Origin: Aureibaculum luteum | GTDB taxonomy: Bacteria; Bacteroidota; Bacteroidia; Flavobacteriales; Flavobacteriaceae | Reading direction: 5' to 3' | Length of the DNA: 64,000 nucleotides | Assembly (NCBI RefSeq): GCF_003449015.1 | Contig: NZ_QRGD01000004.1 | Span: 1-64,000 of the forward strand | In this document: positions 7,906 through 17,947 of the stretch, piece after piece | Position numbering within the stretch: position 1 is the stretch's first letter | Layout of the letters: the number at the start of each line of letters is the position of its first letter | Program-made: the position numbers and the translations under genes | The notes under the pieces: generated by a model | What the model saw: only the letters and a program-made list of their open reading frames with translations | What the model was told of the DNA's origin: nothing | The model's database searches: none

Positions 7906-9426
7906 ATGGCTATTTTAGGAAATATAATAAAAGGAGTAGTTGAAATAACGGACAAACTAGCTGCAGATAATGACCCAATCATGGCTCAAAAAAGGGTACT
8001 AAAAAAACTACTAGAAAAAGCGAAGGAAACAGAATTTGGCAAACAATATAACTTCAATAGTATTTTAAAGTCAGAAAATATGGCAACTACTTTTGCCAAC
8101 GATATTCCGTTTTTTGATTACAATAAAATGAATTCAGAATGGTGGACTAAATTGCATGACGGATTTGAGAATGTAACTTGGCCAGGTTCACCTGATTATT
8201 TTGCTTTAAGTTCTGGTACTACAGGTAAAACTAGTAAAAGAATTCCTGTTACAAATGATATGCTAGATGCTATTAAACAAGCTGGTATCAATCAAGTATT
8301 GGCGTTAGCAAATTTTGATTTACCTCCCGATTTTTTTGAAAAGGAAATTATGATGTTGGGAAGTTCAACTGAATTAAAAGAACATAACAATCATTTAGAA
8401 GGTGAAATTAGTGGCATAAGTGCGAGTAACATTCCTTTTTGGTTTAGACCTTATTATAAACCGGGTAAAGAAATTGCACAAATTGATGACTGGGATACAC
8501 GTGTTAAAAAAATAGCCAACAATGCTAAAAAGTGGGATATTGGAGCGTTAAGTGGTATTCCTTCATGGATAGAATTAATGTTACAGGAAGTTATACGTTA
8601 TCATAATGTAAATAATATTCATGACATTTGGCCTAACTTACAAGTCTATACCTCTGGTGGAGTTGCTTTTGATTCTTATGAAAAAAGTTTTAATGCCTTA
8701 TTAGGAAAGCCCATAACCATAATTGATACCTACTTAGCTTCTGAGGGATTTATTGCCTTTCAAGCACGTCCTGAAACTTCGGCAATGCAATTAGTAACTG
8801 ATAACGGCATCTATTTTGAGTTTGTCCCCTTTAAACCTGAATACATTAAGGAAGATGGTTCTTTAGTACCCAACGCAGAAGTTAAAAGTTTAGCAGAGGT
8901 TGAATTAGGTCAGGATTATGTTTTAGTAATTAGTACAGTTTCTGGAGCATGGCGTTATTTAATTGGCGACACCATTGAATTTACAGATGTTAAAAGAGCT
9001 GAAATCAAAATTACAGGAAGAACCAAATTTTTCTTAAATGTTGTTGGTTCACAATTATCAGTGAATAAAATGAATGATGCCGTAAAAGAACTTGAAAATC
9101 ACTTTAATATAAAGATTACAGAATATACTATTTCGGCGAAACGAATTGATGGAGATTATTATCACAGCTGGTATCTAGGAGCCGACAACATAGAAATAGA
9201 TGCTGAAAAAATTGCTAAAACATTAGATAAAGCCTTAAAAGAAGCAAATAAAAATTATAAAGTTGCAAGATCAAAAGCATTGAAAGGTGTGAATGTTAAG
9301 CTTATTAAACCTTCCGTTTTTCATGATTGGAATGATTACAATAAAAAGAAAGGTGGACAGGTAAAAATGGAGCGTGTAATGGGAGAAGAAAAATTTGAAA
9401 AATGGGAAAAATTTGTAAATAAATAA
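7906..9426 (+). CDS. GH3 auxin-responsive promoter family protein (acyl-adenylating enzyme)
   Basis: This 506-residue protein belongs to the GH3 branch of the adenylate-forming superfamily. It has the P-loop-like ATP motif SSGTTGKTSKRIP near residues 104-116, a YTSGGVAFDSYE segment and DTYLASEGF in the middle, and a GDTIEFTD/KITGRTKFF block near the hinge. In plants GH3 enzymes join amino acids to jasmonate or auxin; bacterial members are widespread in Bacteroidota and their substrates are mostly unknown. The length is close to normal. No signal peptide is seen, so it should be cytoplasmic. Confidence 0.9.
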   Translation: MAILGNIIKGVVEITDKLAADNDPIMAQKRVLKKLLEKAKETEFGKQYNFNSILKSENMATTFANDIPFFDYNKMNSEWWTKLHDGFENVTWPGSPDYFALSSGTTGKTSKRIPVTNDMLDAIKQAGINQVLALANFDLPPDFFEKEIMMLGSSTELKEHNNHLEGEISGISASNIPFWFRPYYKPGKEIAQIDDWDTRVKKIANNAKKWDIGALSGIPSWIELMLQEVIRYHNVNNIHDIWPNLQVYTSGGVAFDSYEKSFNALLGKPITIIDTYLASEGFIAFQARPETSAMQLVTDNGIYFEFVPFKPEYIKEDGSLVPNAEVKSLAEVELGQDYVLVISTVSGAWRYLIGDTIEFTDVKRAEIKITGRTKFFLNVVGSQLSVNKMNDAVKELENHFNIKITEYTISAKRIDGDYYHSWYLGADNIEIDAEKIAKTLDKALKEANKNYKVARSKALKGVNVKLIKPSVFHDWNDYNKKKGGQVKMERVMGEEKFEKWEKFVNK

Positions 9427-9503
9427 GATAATCGAATTTAAAAACCTTATTGACTTCTTTGAGCTTCGCAACTATTCATTTCTCACATTTCTATAGTGAC
9501 TGT

Positions 9504-10043
9504 CTACTTTCTTTCTTCAACCAATTCCATTATTTCTTCAGGTGAAAGATAATATTTAATAATTCTAGCCTTATAATTATGTGCAATGGACGCATTATTT
9601 AGAATAAAGTCTTTAGTAGCTAAAATATACCTTGCCATTCCATGTGAAACCGCAAAAGTATCTGCCGTTCTTTCCGCATTTCTGATTGATTTAGTTGAAA
9701 TTAAATAGTTTATTCCGAATAAAATTAAATTCAGTTTACTTCGCCTTTGATAATCCATAATATGTCCTAGTTCATGACCAATCCATCCAATAAAAACTTC
9801 AGACGGAATGTCTAAAGTAGTAAACTCTTGACCTTCAATTTTAAATGTACTACTTATTAAAATAACATAAGCTCTGTTTTTTCTAGATTTCCATAGAAAA
9901 TCCCATATTGGTTGGGCCTGCATGGTTGACTTTTTTATGTTTTTTTTAATTTTAAAAGCTATCGATGTATTTTCTAATTCTGGATAAAATGATAGTGCTT
10001 TATCAACATCTTCTTTAATACTATTAGGTATTATTTTTCTCAT
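9504..10043 (-). CDS. Putative zinc metallopeptidase with HExxH motif
   Basis: This 179-residue protein has GHELGHIMDYQ near residues 89-99, a canonical HExxH zinc site, followed by one hydrophobic segment (LNLILFGINYLI). NAERTADTFAVSHG then offers an Asp or Glu third ligand in the ExxxD style of M48-like and related proteases. There is no signal peptide. The specific peptidase family was not recognised. It is convergent with the GH3-type gene, with no clear terminator between them. Confidence 0.65.
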   Translation of the reverse strand: MRKIIPNSIKEDVDKALSFYPELENTSIAFKIKKNIKKSTMQAQPIWDFLWKSRKNRAYVILISSTFKIEGQEFTTLDIPSEVFIGWIGHELGHIMDYQRRSKLNLILFGINYLISTKSIRNAERTADTFAVSHGMARYILATKDFILNNASIAHNYKARIIKYYLSPEEIMELVEERK

Positions 10044-10178
10044 AATTTTAAAGTATACCTACAATATAATTATTATGATTAATAATAAAAATCGAAAAAT
10101 CATATGAGGTAATCATTTATGCAATGCAGTCACAATTGGTTGAAATTTTATAAGATTTTACATCAGTCAATTTAAGGT

Positions 10179-11716
10179 ATGCATAAATCAAAAAAAATAC
10201 TTGCTTTATTAATAGTTCTATGTTTTGGAATTCTGTTTATTCTACAGTACATATTTAATAATAAGATAATTAGAGCTATTGAAACTGAATTACCACCTAA
10301 TTTAGAGCTCAATTACAATCAAATAAATACGAATATACTTAAGGGAGCTATTGAGCTAGATAGCCTTTCATTTAAGCTAACTCATACGAATAAAAATACT
10401 ATTACAGTCTTAAAAGCAAAGCATTTAAAGATTGCTGGTTTTAGTCTCTGGCAATATATTTTTAATAAAACAATTTCTATTGATAACGTTATTTTTGAAT
10501 ATCCAGATGTACATCATTATCAAACTCAAAAAAAAGAGGGAAATAAAGAAACGTCAACTTCTAAAAAGCAGTTCGATAAAAAGATAAAAATTGGAAATAT
10601 TTCATTAAAAATGGATCATTCAAAGTATATAATAATGAGTCAAACGAACTTATATTAAGCATAGACAGCATCAGCTCTAGCCTTATTGGACTTAACACAG
10701 ACGCCCATATATTAAAGAAAAAAATACCATTCAATTACAAAAACTATAGTTTTAGTATGAAACACATGTATATGAATACAAGTGCCTATGACTTTTTAGA
10801 AATAGAGACTATCAACGCTGATAGCGGTAATTTAAAACTTCAAAATATATCCTTTAAACCAAAGTTTACAAAACAAGAGCTTTCTGCTAAAATAGCTTTT
10901 GAACGCGATCACATCCAACTTCAAATTCCAAGTTTAGAATTACTAGCAATGAATTTCAGTTTTAATAAAGAAAAAGGATTTATTACAGTGGAGAAGGCCA
11001 ACATAATAAACCCCCAGTTAAAAGTATTTCGAGATAAACGTATAGCTGATGAATCTTCCGTTAAGAGCCTGTATAGTAAAATGTTAAGGGACTTGTCATT
11101 TAGATTTTTGATTACTGATATAGAGCTGAAACGTGGGTATATAAGTTATTCCGAACGGGTAGAAAACACGGATAAAGCAGGTGAAATATTTTTTGATAAT
11201 GTTAATGCATCCCTTAAGAATCTAACAAATATTGATAATAAAGAATCAACAATTATTTCAGCCAGTTCTGACTTTATGAGTGAGGCCTTAATGGATTTAG
11301 ACCTTAGCTTTGATGTTACTGATGATAAGGACACATTTATGGCTTCAGGGCAATTTAAAGATTTCAATGCCCACTTGGTAAATGATTTTTTTAAATCAAA
11401 TTTAAATGCCAAAGCAGAAGGAGTAATTGAACAGATTTACTTCACATTTAATGGTAATAAAATTAAGTCAACAGGTGATTTAAAAATAAAGTATAAAGAA
11501 TTTAAGTTTAAAATATTAAATAATAAAAATCACGTCAACAAATTATTGACGGCTATTGGCAATCTATTTATAAATGATGGCTCAAAGACTGATAATAAGG
11601 GTTACAGACATGGTATTATAAAAGTAGACCGACAAACAAATAAATCATTCTTTAATTATTTGTGGATTAATGTAGAAGATGGATTAATCAATGCCTTAAC
11701 TGGAAAAGAAAAATAA
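10179..11716 (+). pseudogene. AsmA/DUF748-like envelope protein gene, frameshifted
   Basis: The first part (10179-10658, 159 codons) has an N-terminal membrane anchor and the AsmA-type start (LELNYNQINTNILKGAIELDSL). The second part (from about 10640, ATG at 10757, to 11716) continues the same protein in another frame. The untranslated gap reads openly in the second frame (SNELILSIDSIS...) and joins the first part at the TATATA run at 10626-10631. Removing one TA step restores KYNNESNEL, so a 2-bp slippage insertion explains the break. Intact length would be about 511 residues. The family handles envelope or lipid transport in the periplasm. A sequencing error cannot be excluded. Confidence 0.75.
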
Positions 11717-11785
11717 CAAAACGTTATCGTGATTTAATTTTAATTATCGACCAAATAAAAAAAATAAAATTTAGAAAAAAAATAT

Positions 11786-12827
11786 ATGATTCCTTTTGCA
11801 ATTATAACTATTCTTATAATGATAAGGCTATTGCTTCCCTCTTTTGTAAAAAATATGTAAACAATGTTTTGGCTACTATTCATGGGAATTATGATCAGGT
11901 TAAAGATATAGATATTTCTTTAATACGATGAGCATATGTAATACACAAACTGTACTTAAATAGAGTGAATTCAGAATCACAAGTACCATTTCTAAATTTA
12001 AAGAAAACAGATATTTCGATAGAATGGAAATTTCTTCTTAAAGGTAAAATAGTGAGTGAAATTATTCTGAATTCACCTGATGTAATTTATATTTTTGAAG
12101 ATCAAACTAAAAAAGATGAATCAGATCTTGATGATTGGTCAGAGGATTTAACCAATTTAGTGCCCATAGATATTAATAATTTGGAAGTTATCAATGGAAA
12201 AGTTGCTTTTGTTGAAATTACTGCTGACGCGACTATAGACTTACACCTTCGTAAGATAAATCTTTCTTGGACCAATTTAAGAAATGTGGTAGAAAAAGAA
12301 AAAATACTACCATCAAACATACACGCAAGTGCGATTTCTATTGGAGAAGGAAATTTCAAATTAGATGGTGACATAAACATTTTTAAGAAAATTCCAGATA
12401 TGGATATTTCATTTTCATTAGAAAATCCAACGTCTGCTATTAATGAGTTTACGAATCACTATGCTGGAATTGATTTCAAAGAAGGCAATTTTAATGTTTT
12501 TAGTGAAATTGCAATTGCTGATGGCATTTTGGAAGGATATATTAAAGCTATATTAAAAAATTCTAAATTAATAGGGAAAGAAGACAGCTTTTTAGATACT
12601 CTATGGGAAGGTTTTGTTGGATTCTTTAAGTTCGTGTTGAAAAACAAAAAGAAAACACTTTGGCAACCAAAGTAGCTATAGAAGGTGATTTGAACAATGT
12701 AAATTCAAAAACATGGACAACAATAACCAATATTTCTAGAAATGGATGGATTCATGCTTTTGAAAATGTAATTGACAATGACATTGATTTTAAATATGCA
12801 AAAAAGGAAAAGAACAAAAAAAAATAA
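11786..12827 (+). pseudogene. Second DUF748-like gene, several lesions
   Basis: This is a neighbouring DUF748-type gene. The frame starts at the ATG at 11786 with a membrane anchor ending LLLPSFVK. It breaks in the A6 run at 11848-11853 (one A missing), then continues KYVNNVLATIHGNYD to an in-frame TGA at 11929-11931 where the family usually has Gly. It then reads on through VPFLNLKKTDISIEW (open part 11965-12675) and shifts again in the A-rich stretch near 12640-12660. The restored tail TLATKVAIEGDLNN...NGWIHAFENV, ending at 12827, is typical of the family C-terminus. Three independent lesions make real decay very likely. Confidence 0.8.
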
Positions 12828-13005
12828 TCTATAAGCAACATGGCTATTTTTCACCTGAATCTGTATGAAATTATGAAATATTGTTTTTACTATATTTACA
12901 CCCCATAAGAATCCCCTAAATTTAGAAATTTTTATTCGTCAAGTTTTAATGTTTTTTCAATTTAAGAATAAAAGTATTTAATAAAAAAGTAAAAAAATCC
13001 TTTAC

Positions 13006-13440
13006 ATGTTTCAACTAACTTACGTCTCAAAATCAAAATCTGAAATGAATTTTACAGATCTAAACAACATTCTTGAGGTTGCAAAAACCAATAATTCTAC
13101 ACTCAATATCACAGGTTGTCTGGTTTATCATAACAGTAGGTTTGTTCAAATTCTTGAAGGAGAAGAAATTGAAGTTCTTCAATTATACGAAAAAATTAAA
13201 GCTGATGAAAGGCATCAAGATGTGACCTTGTTATGGGAAAATAATGCAAAAAGGTATTTTGGAGAATGGAATATGGCATTCCACAATCCGAATGATGATG
13301 ATGATGTTAAACAATTTGTCGAAAATTTAATTTTGTTTTCTGATTTTGCGGAAAAGTCCTCTAGTGCACTTTTAAGCTTTTGGGCAACAGTTAGAAGAGT
13401 TTTGGGCGATGGTAACATAAGAAATTTAGAATCTATCTAA
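13006..13440 (+). CDS. BLUF-domain blue-light sensor protein
   Basis: This 144-residue protein is almost entirely one BLUF domain, which binds FAD and senses blue light. The key residues are present: Tyr 6 (LTYVS), Asn 30 (NNSTLNITG), Gln 48 (FVQILEG), and Trp 88/Met 90 in the EWNMAF motif after RYFG. The region after residue 95 is short and helical, as in single-domain BLUF proteins that act by binding partners. No effector domain is fused. The nearest downstream genes are stress genes (csbD and small membrane proteins), which suggests a link between light and stress response. That link is an inference. Confidence 0.92.
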   Translation: MFQLTYVSKSKSEMNFTDLNNILEVAKTNNSTLNITGCLVYHNSRFVQILEGEEIEVLQLYEKIKADERHQDVTLLWENNAKRYFGEWNMAFHNPNDDDDVKQFVENLILFSDFAEKSSSALLSFWATVRRVLGDGNIRNLESI

Positions 13441-13580
13441 TTTTTAAAATTTATATTTTTTTAAGTCAAAACTTTAATTTTTAGGATTAATGTTCACATT
13501 GACATGTCTTTATTTTTGTGTATATATTTTATAAGAGTATTAATTTGCCCGTCGTTTGACAGGTTAAAAAAAGAAAAATT

Positions 13581-13766
13581 ATGAACACAGATCAATTAAA
13601 AGGCAAGTGGAATCAGGCCAAAGGAAAATTAAAACAAAAATACGGTGATTTAACCGATAATGACCTTACCTATGCAGAAGGTAAATTTGACGAGATGCTG
13701 GGTAAAATTCAGGAAAAAACTGGAAAAACAAAAGAACAATTAAAAGAAGAGATAGATAATTTTTAA
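13581..13766 (+). CDS. CsbD-family stress protein
   Basis: This 61-residue protein matches CsbD: NTDQLKGKWNQAKGKLKQKYG, then LTYAEGKFDEMLGKIQEKTGKTKEQ. CsbD proteins are small, hydrophilic and induced by general stress; their biochemical role is unknown. A TATTTTTG at 13511-13518 fits the -7 promoter consensus, but no well-spaced -33 element was seen. A strong bidirectional terminator follows. Confidence 0.92.
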   Translation: MNTDQLKGKWNQAKGKLKQKYGDLTDNDLTYAEGKFDEMLGKIQEKTGKTKEQLKEEIDNF

Positions 13767-13793
13767 AATTCTCTAAAATTTAAAAACACAAAT

Positions 13794-13830
13794 AAAAACC
13801 TCCAATAATAAATATTGGAGGTTTTTTAAT
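13794..13830. terminator. Bidirectional intrinsic terminator
   Basis: AACCTCCAAT pairs with ATTGGAGGTT around a short loop, with A-rich sequence before and T-rich sequence after. It lies between csbD (plus) and the small membrane protein gene (minus), so it can stop both. Confidence 0.8.
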
Positions 13831-13847
13831 TTTCTTAATGCATAATT

Positions 13848-14060
<213 letters not shown>

Positions 14061-14113
14061 TTATAACTTCCTGAATATTTAAACTATTAGTTCATCTGCA
14101 AGAAGTTTTAAGT

Positions 14114-14146
14114 AAAAAAACCAGCCTCCGAAGACCGGTTTTTTTT
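14114..14146 (-). terminator. Terminator after the AraC-type gene
   Basis: On the minus strand ACCGGTC pairs with GGCTGGT (two wobble pairs) around a TTCGGA loop, followed by a T run. It lies just downstream of the regulator gene stop. A and T runs on both sides could make it work in both directions. Confidence 0.65.
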
Positions 14147-14167
14147 GGAATTAAAGTGATGAATATA

Positions 14168-15193
14168 TTAAGCTGTTACAGCTATCGAATTTTGGTTGTC
14201 TTTATAAAATTTAGGACTACAATCATACTTTTGCTTAAATATTTTTGAAAAGTAACTTCTACTTGTAAACCCAATACTGTACACAACCTCAGAAATATTT
14301 AAATCTGTTGATCTAATTAATTGTTCAGATTTTTTTATTCTTTCATTTATAATAAAGTCTCTCACTGTTCTATCATGTAAAAGTTTAAACCCTTCTTGCA
14401 ACTTACTACTAGAAAGACCTGACTTTCTACTTAACATTTTTAAGGTATAATCGTTTTCAGGATAATTTGTAATAAACTCTGAAATTTCTTTAATCTTTTC
14501 CATTTCTTTAGTACTTAAGCAACCTGTCGGATTTACTTCGGCAGCTAAATCATCTTTACGTTGTTGTATTTCTAACGCCAATATTAAATGAACAATTCCT
14601 TCAACCATTAAACTTCTTACAATACCTGTATGTCTAATGGCATTGAGCTCTTTTATTTTTTCTCCAATTTTTAGATTATAAGAACCAATAAATACAGAAC
14701 TATCTAATTGACTATCTTCAAAAAAAGTATTTCTTAATCTTTGATTTAAACTAGAACCTTCAACAGTTTTTGAGGCAGTTGTGTTAACGACTATCAAAGA
14801 TATTTTAGTGCGATCCTCTTTTTTAAAGGTTAAAATATTTTCTTCTGCCCTCTTACATGTTAAGATACCCGTTTGGTATTTTTCAAGTGCTATTGATTGT
14901 TTATTTTCCCCGAAACTATGGCTTAAGCTTCCTTCTGAGCAATAGGTAAAATAAATGGGCAAATTTTTAGTTGCCATCATACTTATTACAACTTCATCAG
15001 TTAATGTCACATCAAATTCTATATAGGATATTCCATTTTTTAAAGAAATTCCTTTTATTGTACCTTTTCCAAAATTCCCATTTAAATCTAGTTTGTATTC
15101 GTTTGAAATTGTTTCTAAATTACCTCCAAAATTCTTATGCAGTTCATTAAAAATTGTTTCAATTTTGGTTGATTTTATATGTGTAGTTCTCAT
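14168..15193 (-). CDS. AraC-family transcriptional regulator
   Basis: This 341-residue protein has an N-terminal domain (about 1-225) of unknown ligand. It is followed by a C-terminal AraC DNA-binding domain with two helix-turn-helix units: YTLKMLSRKSGLSSSKLQEGFKLLH and LNISEVVYSIGFTSRSYFSKIFKQKYDCSPKFY. The arrangement resembles siderophore- or stress-type AraC regulators. It is surrounded by small stress membrane protein genes on the same strand, so those are plausible targets. An adjacent small protein gene (15225-15371) lies just upstream in the same direction. Confidence 0.9.
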   Translation of the reverse strand: MRTTHIKSTKIETIFNELHKNFGGNLETISNEYKLDLNGNFGKGTIKGISLKNGISYIEFDVTLTDEVVISMMATKNLPIYFTYCSEGSLSHSFGENKQSIALEKYQTGILTCKRAEENILTFKKEDRTKISLIVVNTTASKTVEGSSLNQRLRNTFFEDSQLDSSVFIGSYNLKIGEKIKELNAIRHTGIVRSLMVEGIVHLILALEIQQRKDDLAAEVNPTGCLSTKEMEKIKEISEFITNYPENDYTLKMLSRKSGLSSSKLQEGFKLLHDRTVRDFIINERIKKSEQLIRSTDLNISEVVYSIGFTSRSYFSKIFKQKYDCSPKFYKDNQNSIAVTA

Positions 15194-15224
15194 GATAGTT
15201 GTTTTAAGTTAATTTTTAGATTTA

Positions 15225-15371
15225 CTAATTTTCTTTAAGTAATTTAATAGCGATAGCAATTACAGCAGCGACTAATAGAAGATGTATTATTAACCCTATT
15301 CCGTATAGAAAAAAACCAATGGCCCAACCCACTAAAAATAAAATTGCTATACCGTATAAAATTCTAGACAT
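15225..15371 (-). CDS. Lmo0937-like small membrane protein
   Basis: This 48-residue protein (MSRILYGIAILFLVGWAIGF...) has two hydrophobic helices separated by a Gly-containing turn, and HLLLVAAVIAIAIKLL as the second helix. It resembles the product of 13848-14018, so the two flank the AraC gene as paralogues. It is probably co-transcribed with the AraC gene and with the 46-residue gene upstream (15395-15535). Function is unknown. Confidence 0.75.
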   Translation of the reverse strand: MSRILYGIAILFLVGWAIGFFLYGIGLIIHLLLVAAVIAIAIKLLKEN

Positions 15372-15394
15372 CTTAAATTGTGATTTTAAACCCA

Positions 15395-15535
15395 TTAATT
15401 ATCTAATAAATTCGATAAGGGGACTAAGACAAAATTTTCATTATTTAGTTTACCTTCAATAGTCTCAGAAATCTGTTTTGTAAAAACCTTACCTACCCTA
15501 GCAAATTGTTTTAAATTTAAATTTTCTCGTTCCAT
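15395..15535 (-). CDS. Small hypothetical protein, 46 aa
   Basis: This short soluble protein (starts MERENLNLKQFARVGKV) has one amphipathic helical segment and no signal peptide. It lies 23 bp upstream of the small membrane protein gene in the same direction and seems to head this small stress operon. On its strand TTGACG and TATAGA lie upstream with about 16 bp between them, a possible promoter. No family was recognised. Confidence 0.55.
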   Translation of the reverse strand: MERENLNLKQFARVGKVFTKQISETIEGKLNNENFVLVPLSNLLDN

Positions 15536-15772
15536 GTTGTTTTTATTAAAGAATTAAATACTCTTTCTATAGTACATGGCAAATATCCGTCAACAACCCC
15601 CTTAACACGTTACAGTATTTTTGGATTTAGTTATACAATTATATGTTTTGGGGTAAAAAAGAGGTTAAACCACTGTAAAAATGGTTTTTTAGAGCACAAG
15701 AATTAATAAAAAAAGAAATGCTTTAAGATATTTAGTAGTGAAATAGTAGTGAACTCTGAGTAAGGAATAAAC

Positions 15773-17941
15773 TTAAGCGGGCAAATAGATATAGAAAATC
15801 GAACCCTTATTTGGTTCGCTAGAAGCATTTATAAAACCATGATGATTCTCCACTATTTTTTTACAAATAGCCAAACCTATTCCTGTGCCTGAATATTCGT
15901 TTTTTTGATGTAGGCGTTCAAAAATATCAAAAATTTTATCCGCATTTTCCTGATCAAAGCCAATACCATTATCACTAACTACAATTTTATAGTAACTATT
16001 AGAAGTTTTTAAGAAATTAAAAGGGATTTGGTCTTTGTATACTTTTGAAGCATCAATTAAAATTTTAGCCACACCTGTTCTACTTCTATATTTAATTGCG
16101 TTAGAAATTAAATTATTAAATAATTGTTCCATCTGAAAAGGAATTCCTTTTATGATAGGCAGCTCGTTTTTAACAATTTTTACATTTGTTTCTTTTAGCC
16201 TTTCCGAAAGGTTATCTTGAACTTTTTCAAGTTTTTTATTCAAGTCTATTCTTTCAAAATTTTCATGCGTGCTATCAATTCGCGAATAGCTTAATAAATT
16301 TTTAATAAGCATTTGCATTCTGTTGGCCGACGTGTCAATTTTATTAAAATAGGTAAGACTCTTATCTGAAAACGCAGTACCCTCCGTTTCTGAGAGTAAA
16401 GAGATAAACATTTGAATTTTACGCAATGGCTCTTGTAAATCATGACTCACTACCCTATTAAAAGACTCTAATTCGGCATTGGAGCGTTTCAATTCTTTAT
16501 TTCTCTTTTTTAATTTTTTATCTTTTTTTATACTTTCTGTAACATCTTGAAGCACACCTACCATTTTTTCTTTACCATGTTCCATTATAGTTAATGTGGC
16601 AGATTTAAAGTGCTTTACTTTTCTGTTTTTAGTGATTACTCTATAATTAGCTTCCGTAATTCCCTTTGCTTTTAAATTCTGAGAAGTTGATTTTTCAAAC
16701 TTTATTTTATCCTCTGGATGTACAAAGGAGCTGAGTTTTTCGAAACTCGCTTCAAAATCATTGGGCTTACATCCCAGCATGGTATATAAATTATCTGACA
16801 TGTCAGTTTCGCCGTTTTCCAAATAGGTACTAAAACTTCCTATTTTAGCCATAACCTCTGCATTATTTAAAATGGCATTTTTTAAAAACAAACTAGTATT
16901 CAGGTTCCTTAAATCCTCGTTTCGTTCTTTTTCTTGTGTAACATCTATGGTAGTAACATTTACTCCTTCCTCTAATTTTGAAGCCACACTTTTAAGCCAC
17001 TTCCCTTCGTTGTTAAAGGTATAATGACTTGTTAATTGCTGTGATTTTCCAGTCTCTAAGCAATTAATATACATCTCAGAAATTCCATTCGTAAAAGTAG
17101 AAGGATACGCTTCTGATAATCGTTGACCGACAATATCTTGTGCAGAAGTTCCTGTAATATCTTCAATTTTGTTACTCGCATATTCAAAAATAAAATCAAT
17201 TACTTTTCCTTTGTCATCTCTAAGAGGTCTGAAATAAGTAATCAAATTATTACTTGTGGTTACGATACTTTCTACGAAGGCTTGGGCACTGACTAACTTT
17301 TTGCGAGAATTATTTATCTTTCTAAAGGCTAGCCAAAAAATAATTAATGAAAACAAAGCCAATAACAAAGAGATAAACGGTGTAAAAAAGGTTTCCGTTT
17401 TATAGGCAATCATTCGCTCCTTAAATATAGCCTCTCTTTTTTTAGACATACCTAACTTAAATGATTTCAATCGTTGAACAACCGTAGATAAAGCACTTAC
17501 TTCTTCAATTACTTTTTCCTCTGATGCCTCTAACAAATGGTGCCTATATTTATTAAGCGTTGTAACAATAGCATGTAAACTGTCTTTAAATTGAACTGTA
17601 GAATCAATATACTGTTGCTGTTCGGGCACCTCTTTTGTTAGTTGGGTTAAATTATGAAGTGAAATCTCTATTTCTCGTTTATAGTCTTTATAAGTATCAG
17701 AAGGTATCGAATCTTTTACAATTAAAGCTCTGTACTCTGCAGCTTCAACCAAACTGAATTTTGAAAAAAGATTATTTATTTCCTTTTCAATAATTAATGA
17801 TGTGGATACTAAATCAGCAGATTTTTCTAAGTTGTTTATCTGACGATAAGAAATACTTGAAAGCATCAATAAAAATGCAATAGCAATTGCTAGCACAATT
17901 TTATATGACTTCGTTGAAGATATAATTACTCTAAAATCCAT
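15773..17941 (-). CDS. Membrane PAS-PAS sensor histidine kinase
   Basis: This 722-residue kinase has a transmembrane helix near residues 15-33 and a periplasmic CHASE3-like helical domain (about 35-180). A second transmembrane helix is at 187-207, followed by PAS domains at about 222-340 and 355-470 and a short coiled coil. The HisKA domain has the phospho-acceptor in VVSHDLQEP (His 500), and the ATPase domain has NLISNAIKYR, DNGIGFD and GTGIGLAI boxes. It ends at the minus-strand side of a three-gene set and lies 6 bp from the response regulator gene, so the two are an obvious pair. Confidence 0.93.
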   Translation of the reverse strand: MDFRVIISSTKSYKIVLAIAIAFLLMLSSISYRQINNLEKSADLVSTSLIIEKEINNLFSKFSLVEAAEYRALIVKDSIPSDTYKDYKREIEISLHNLTQLTKEVPEQQQYIDSTVQFKDSLHAIVTTLNKYRHHLLEASEEKVIEEVSALSTVVQRLKSFKLGMSKKREAIFKERMIAYKTETFFTPFISLLLALFSLIIFWLAFRKINNSRKKLVSAQAFVESIVTTSNNLITYFRPLRDDKGKVIDFIFEYASNKIEDITGTSAQDIVGQRLSEAYPSTFTNGISEMYINCLETGKSQQLTSHYTFNNEGKWLKSVASKLEEGVNVTTIDVTQEKERNEDLRNLNTSLFLKNAILNNAEVMAKIGSFSTYLENGETDMSDNLYTMLGCKPNDFEASFEKLSSFVHPEDKIKFEKSTSQNLKAKGITEANYRVITKNRKVKHFKSATLTIMEHGKEKMVGVLQDVTESIKKDKKLKKRNKELKRSNAELESFNRVVSHDLQEPLRKIQMFISLLSETEGTAFSDKSLTYFNKIDTSANRMQMLIKNLLSYSRIDSTHENFERIDLNKKLEKVQDNLSERLKETNVKIVKNELPIIKGIPFQMEQLFNNLISNAIKYRSRTGVAKILIDASKVYKDQIPFNFLKTSNSYYKIVVSDNGIGFDQENADKIFDIFERLHQKNEYSGTGIGLAICKKIVENHHGFINASSEPNKGSIFYIYLPA

Positions 17942-17947
17942 TTTAGG

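Noticed and set aside
10179-10658. Short stand-alone membrane protein
   Set aside because: Its C-terminus joins the next frame at a TATATA run and the downstream part continues the same family, so it is half of a broken gene.
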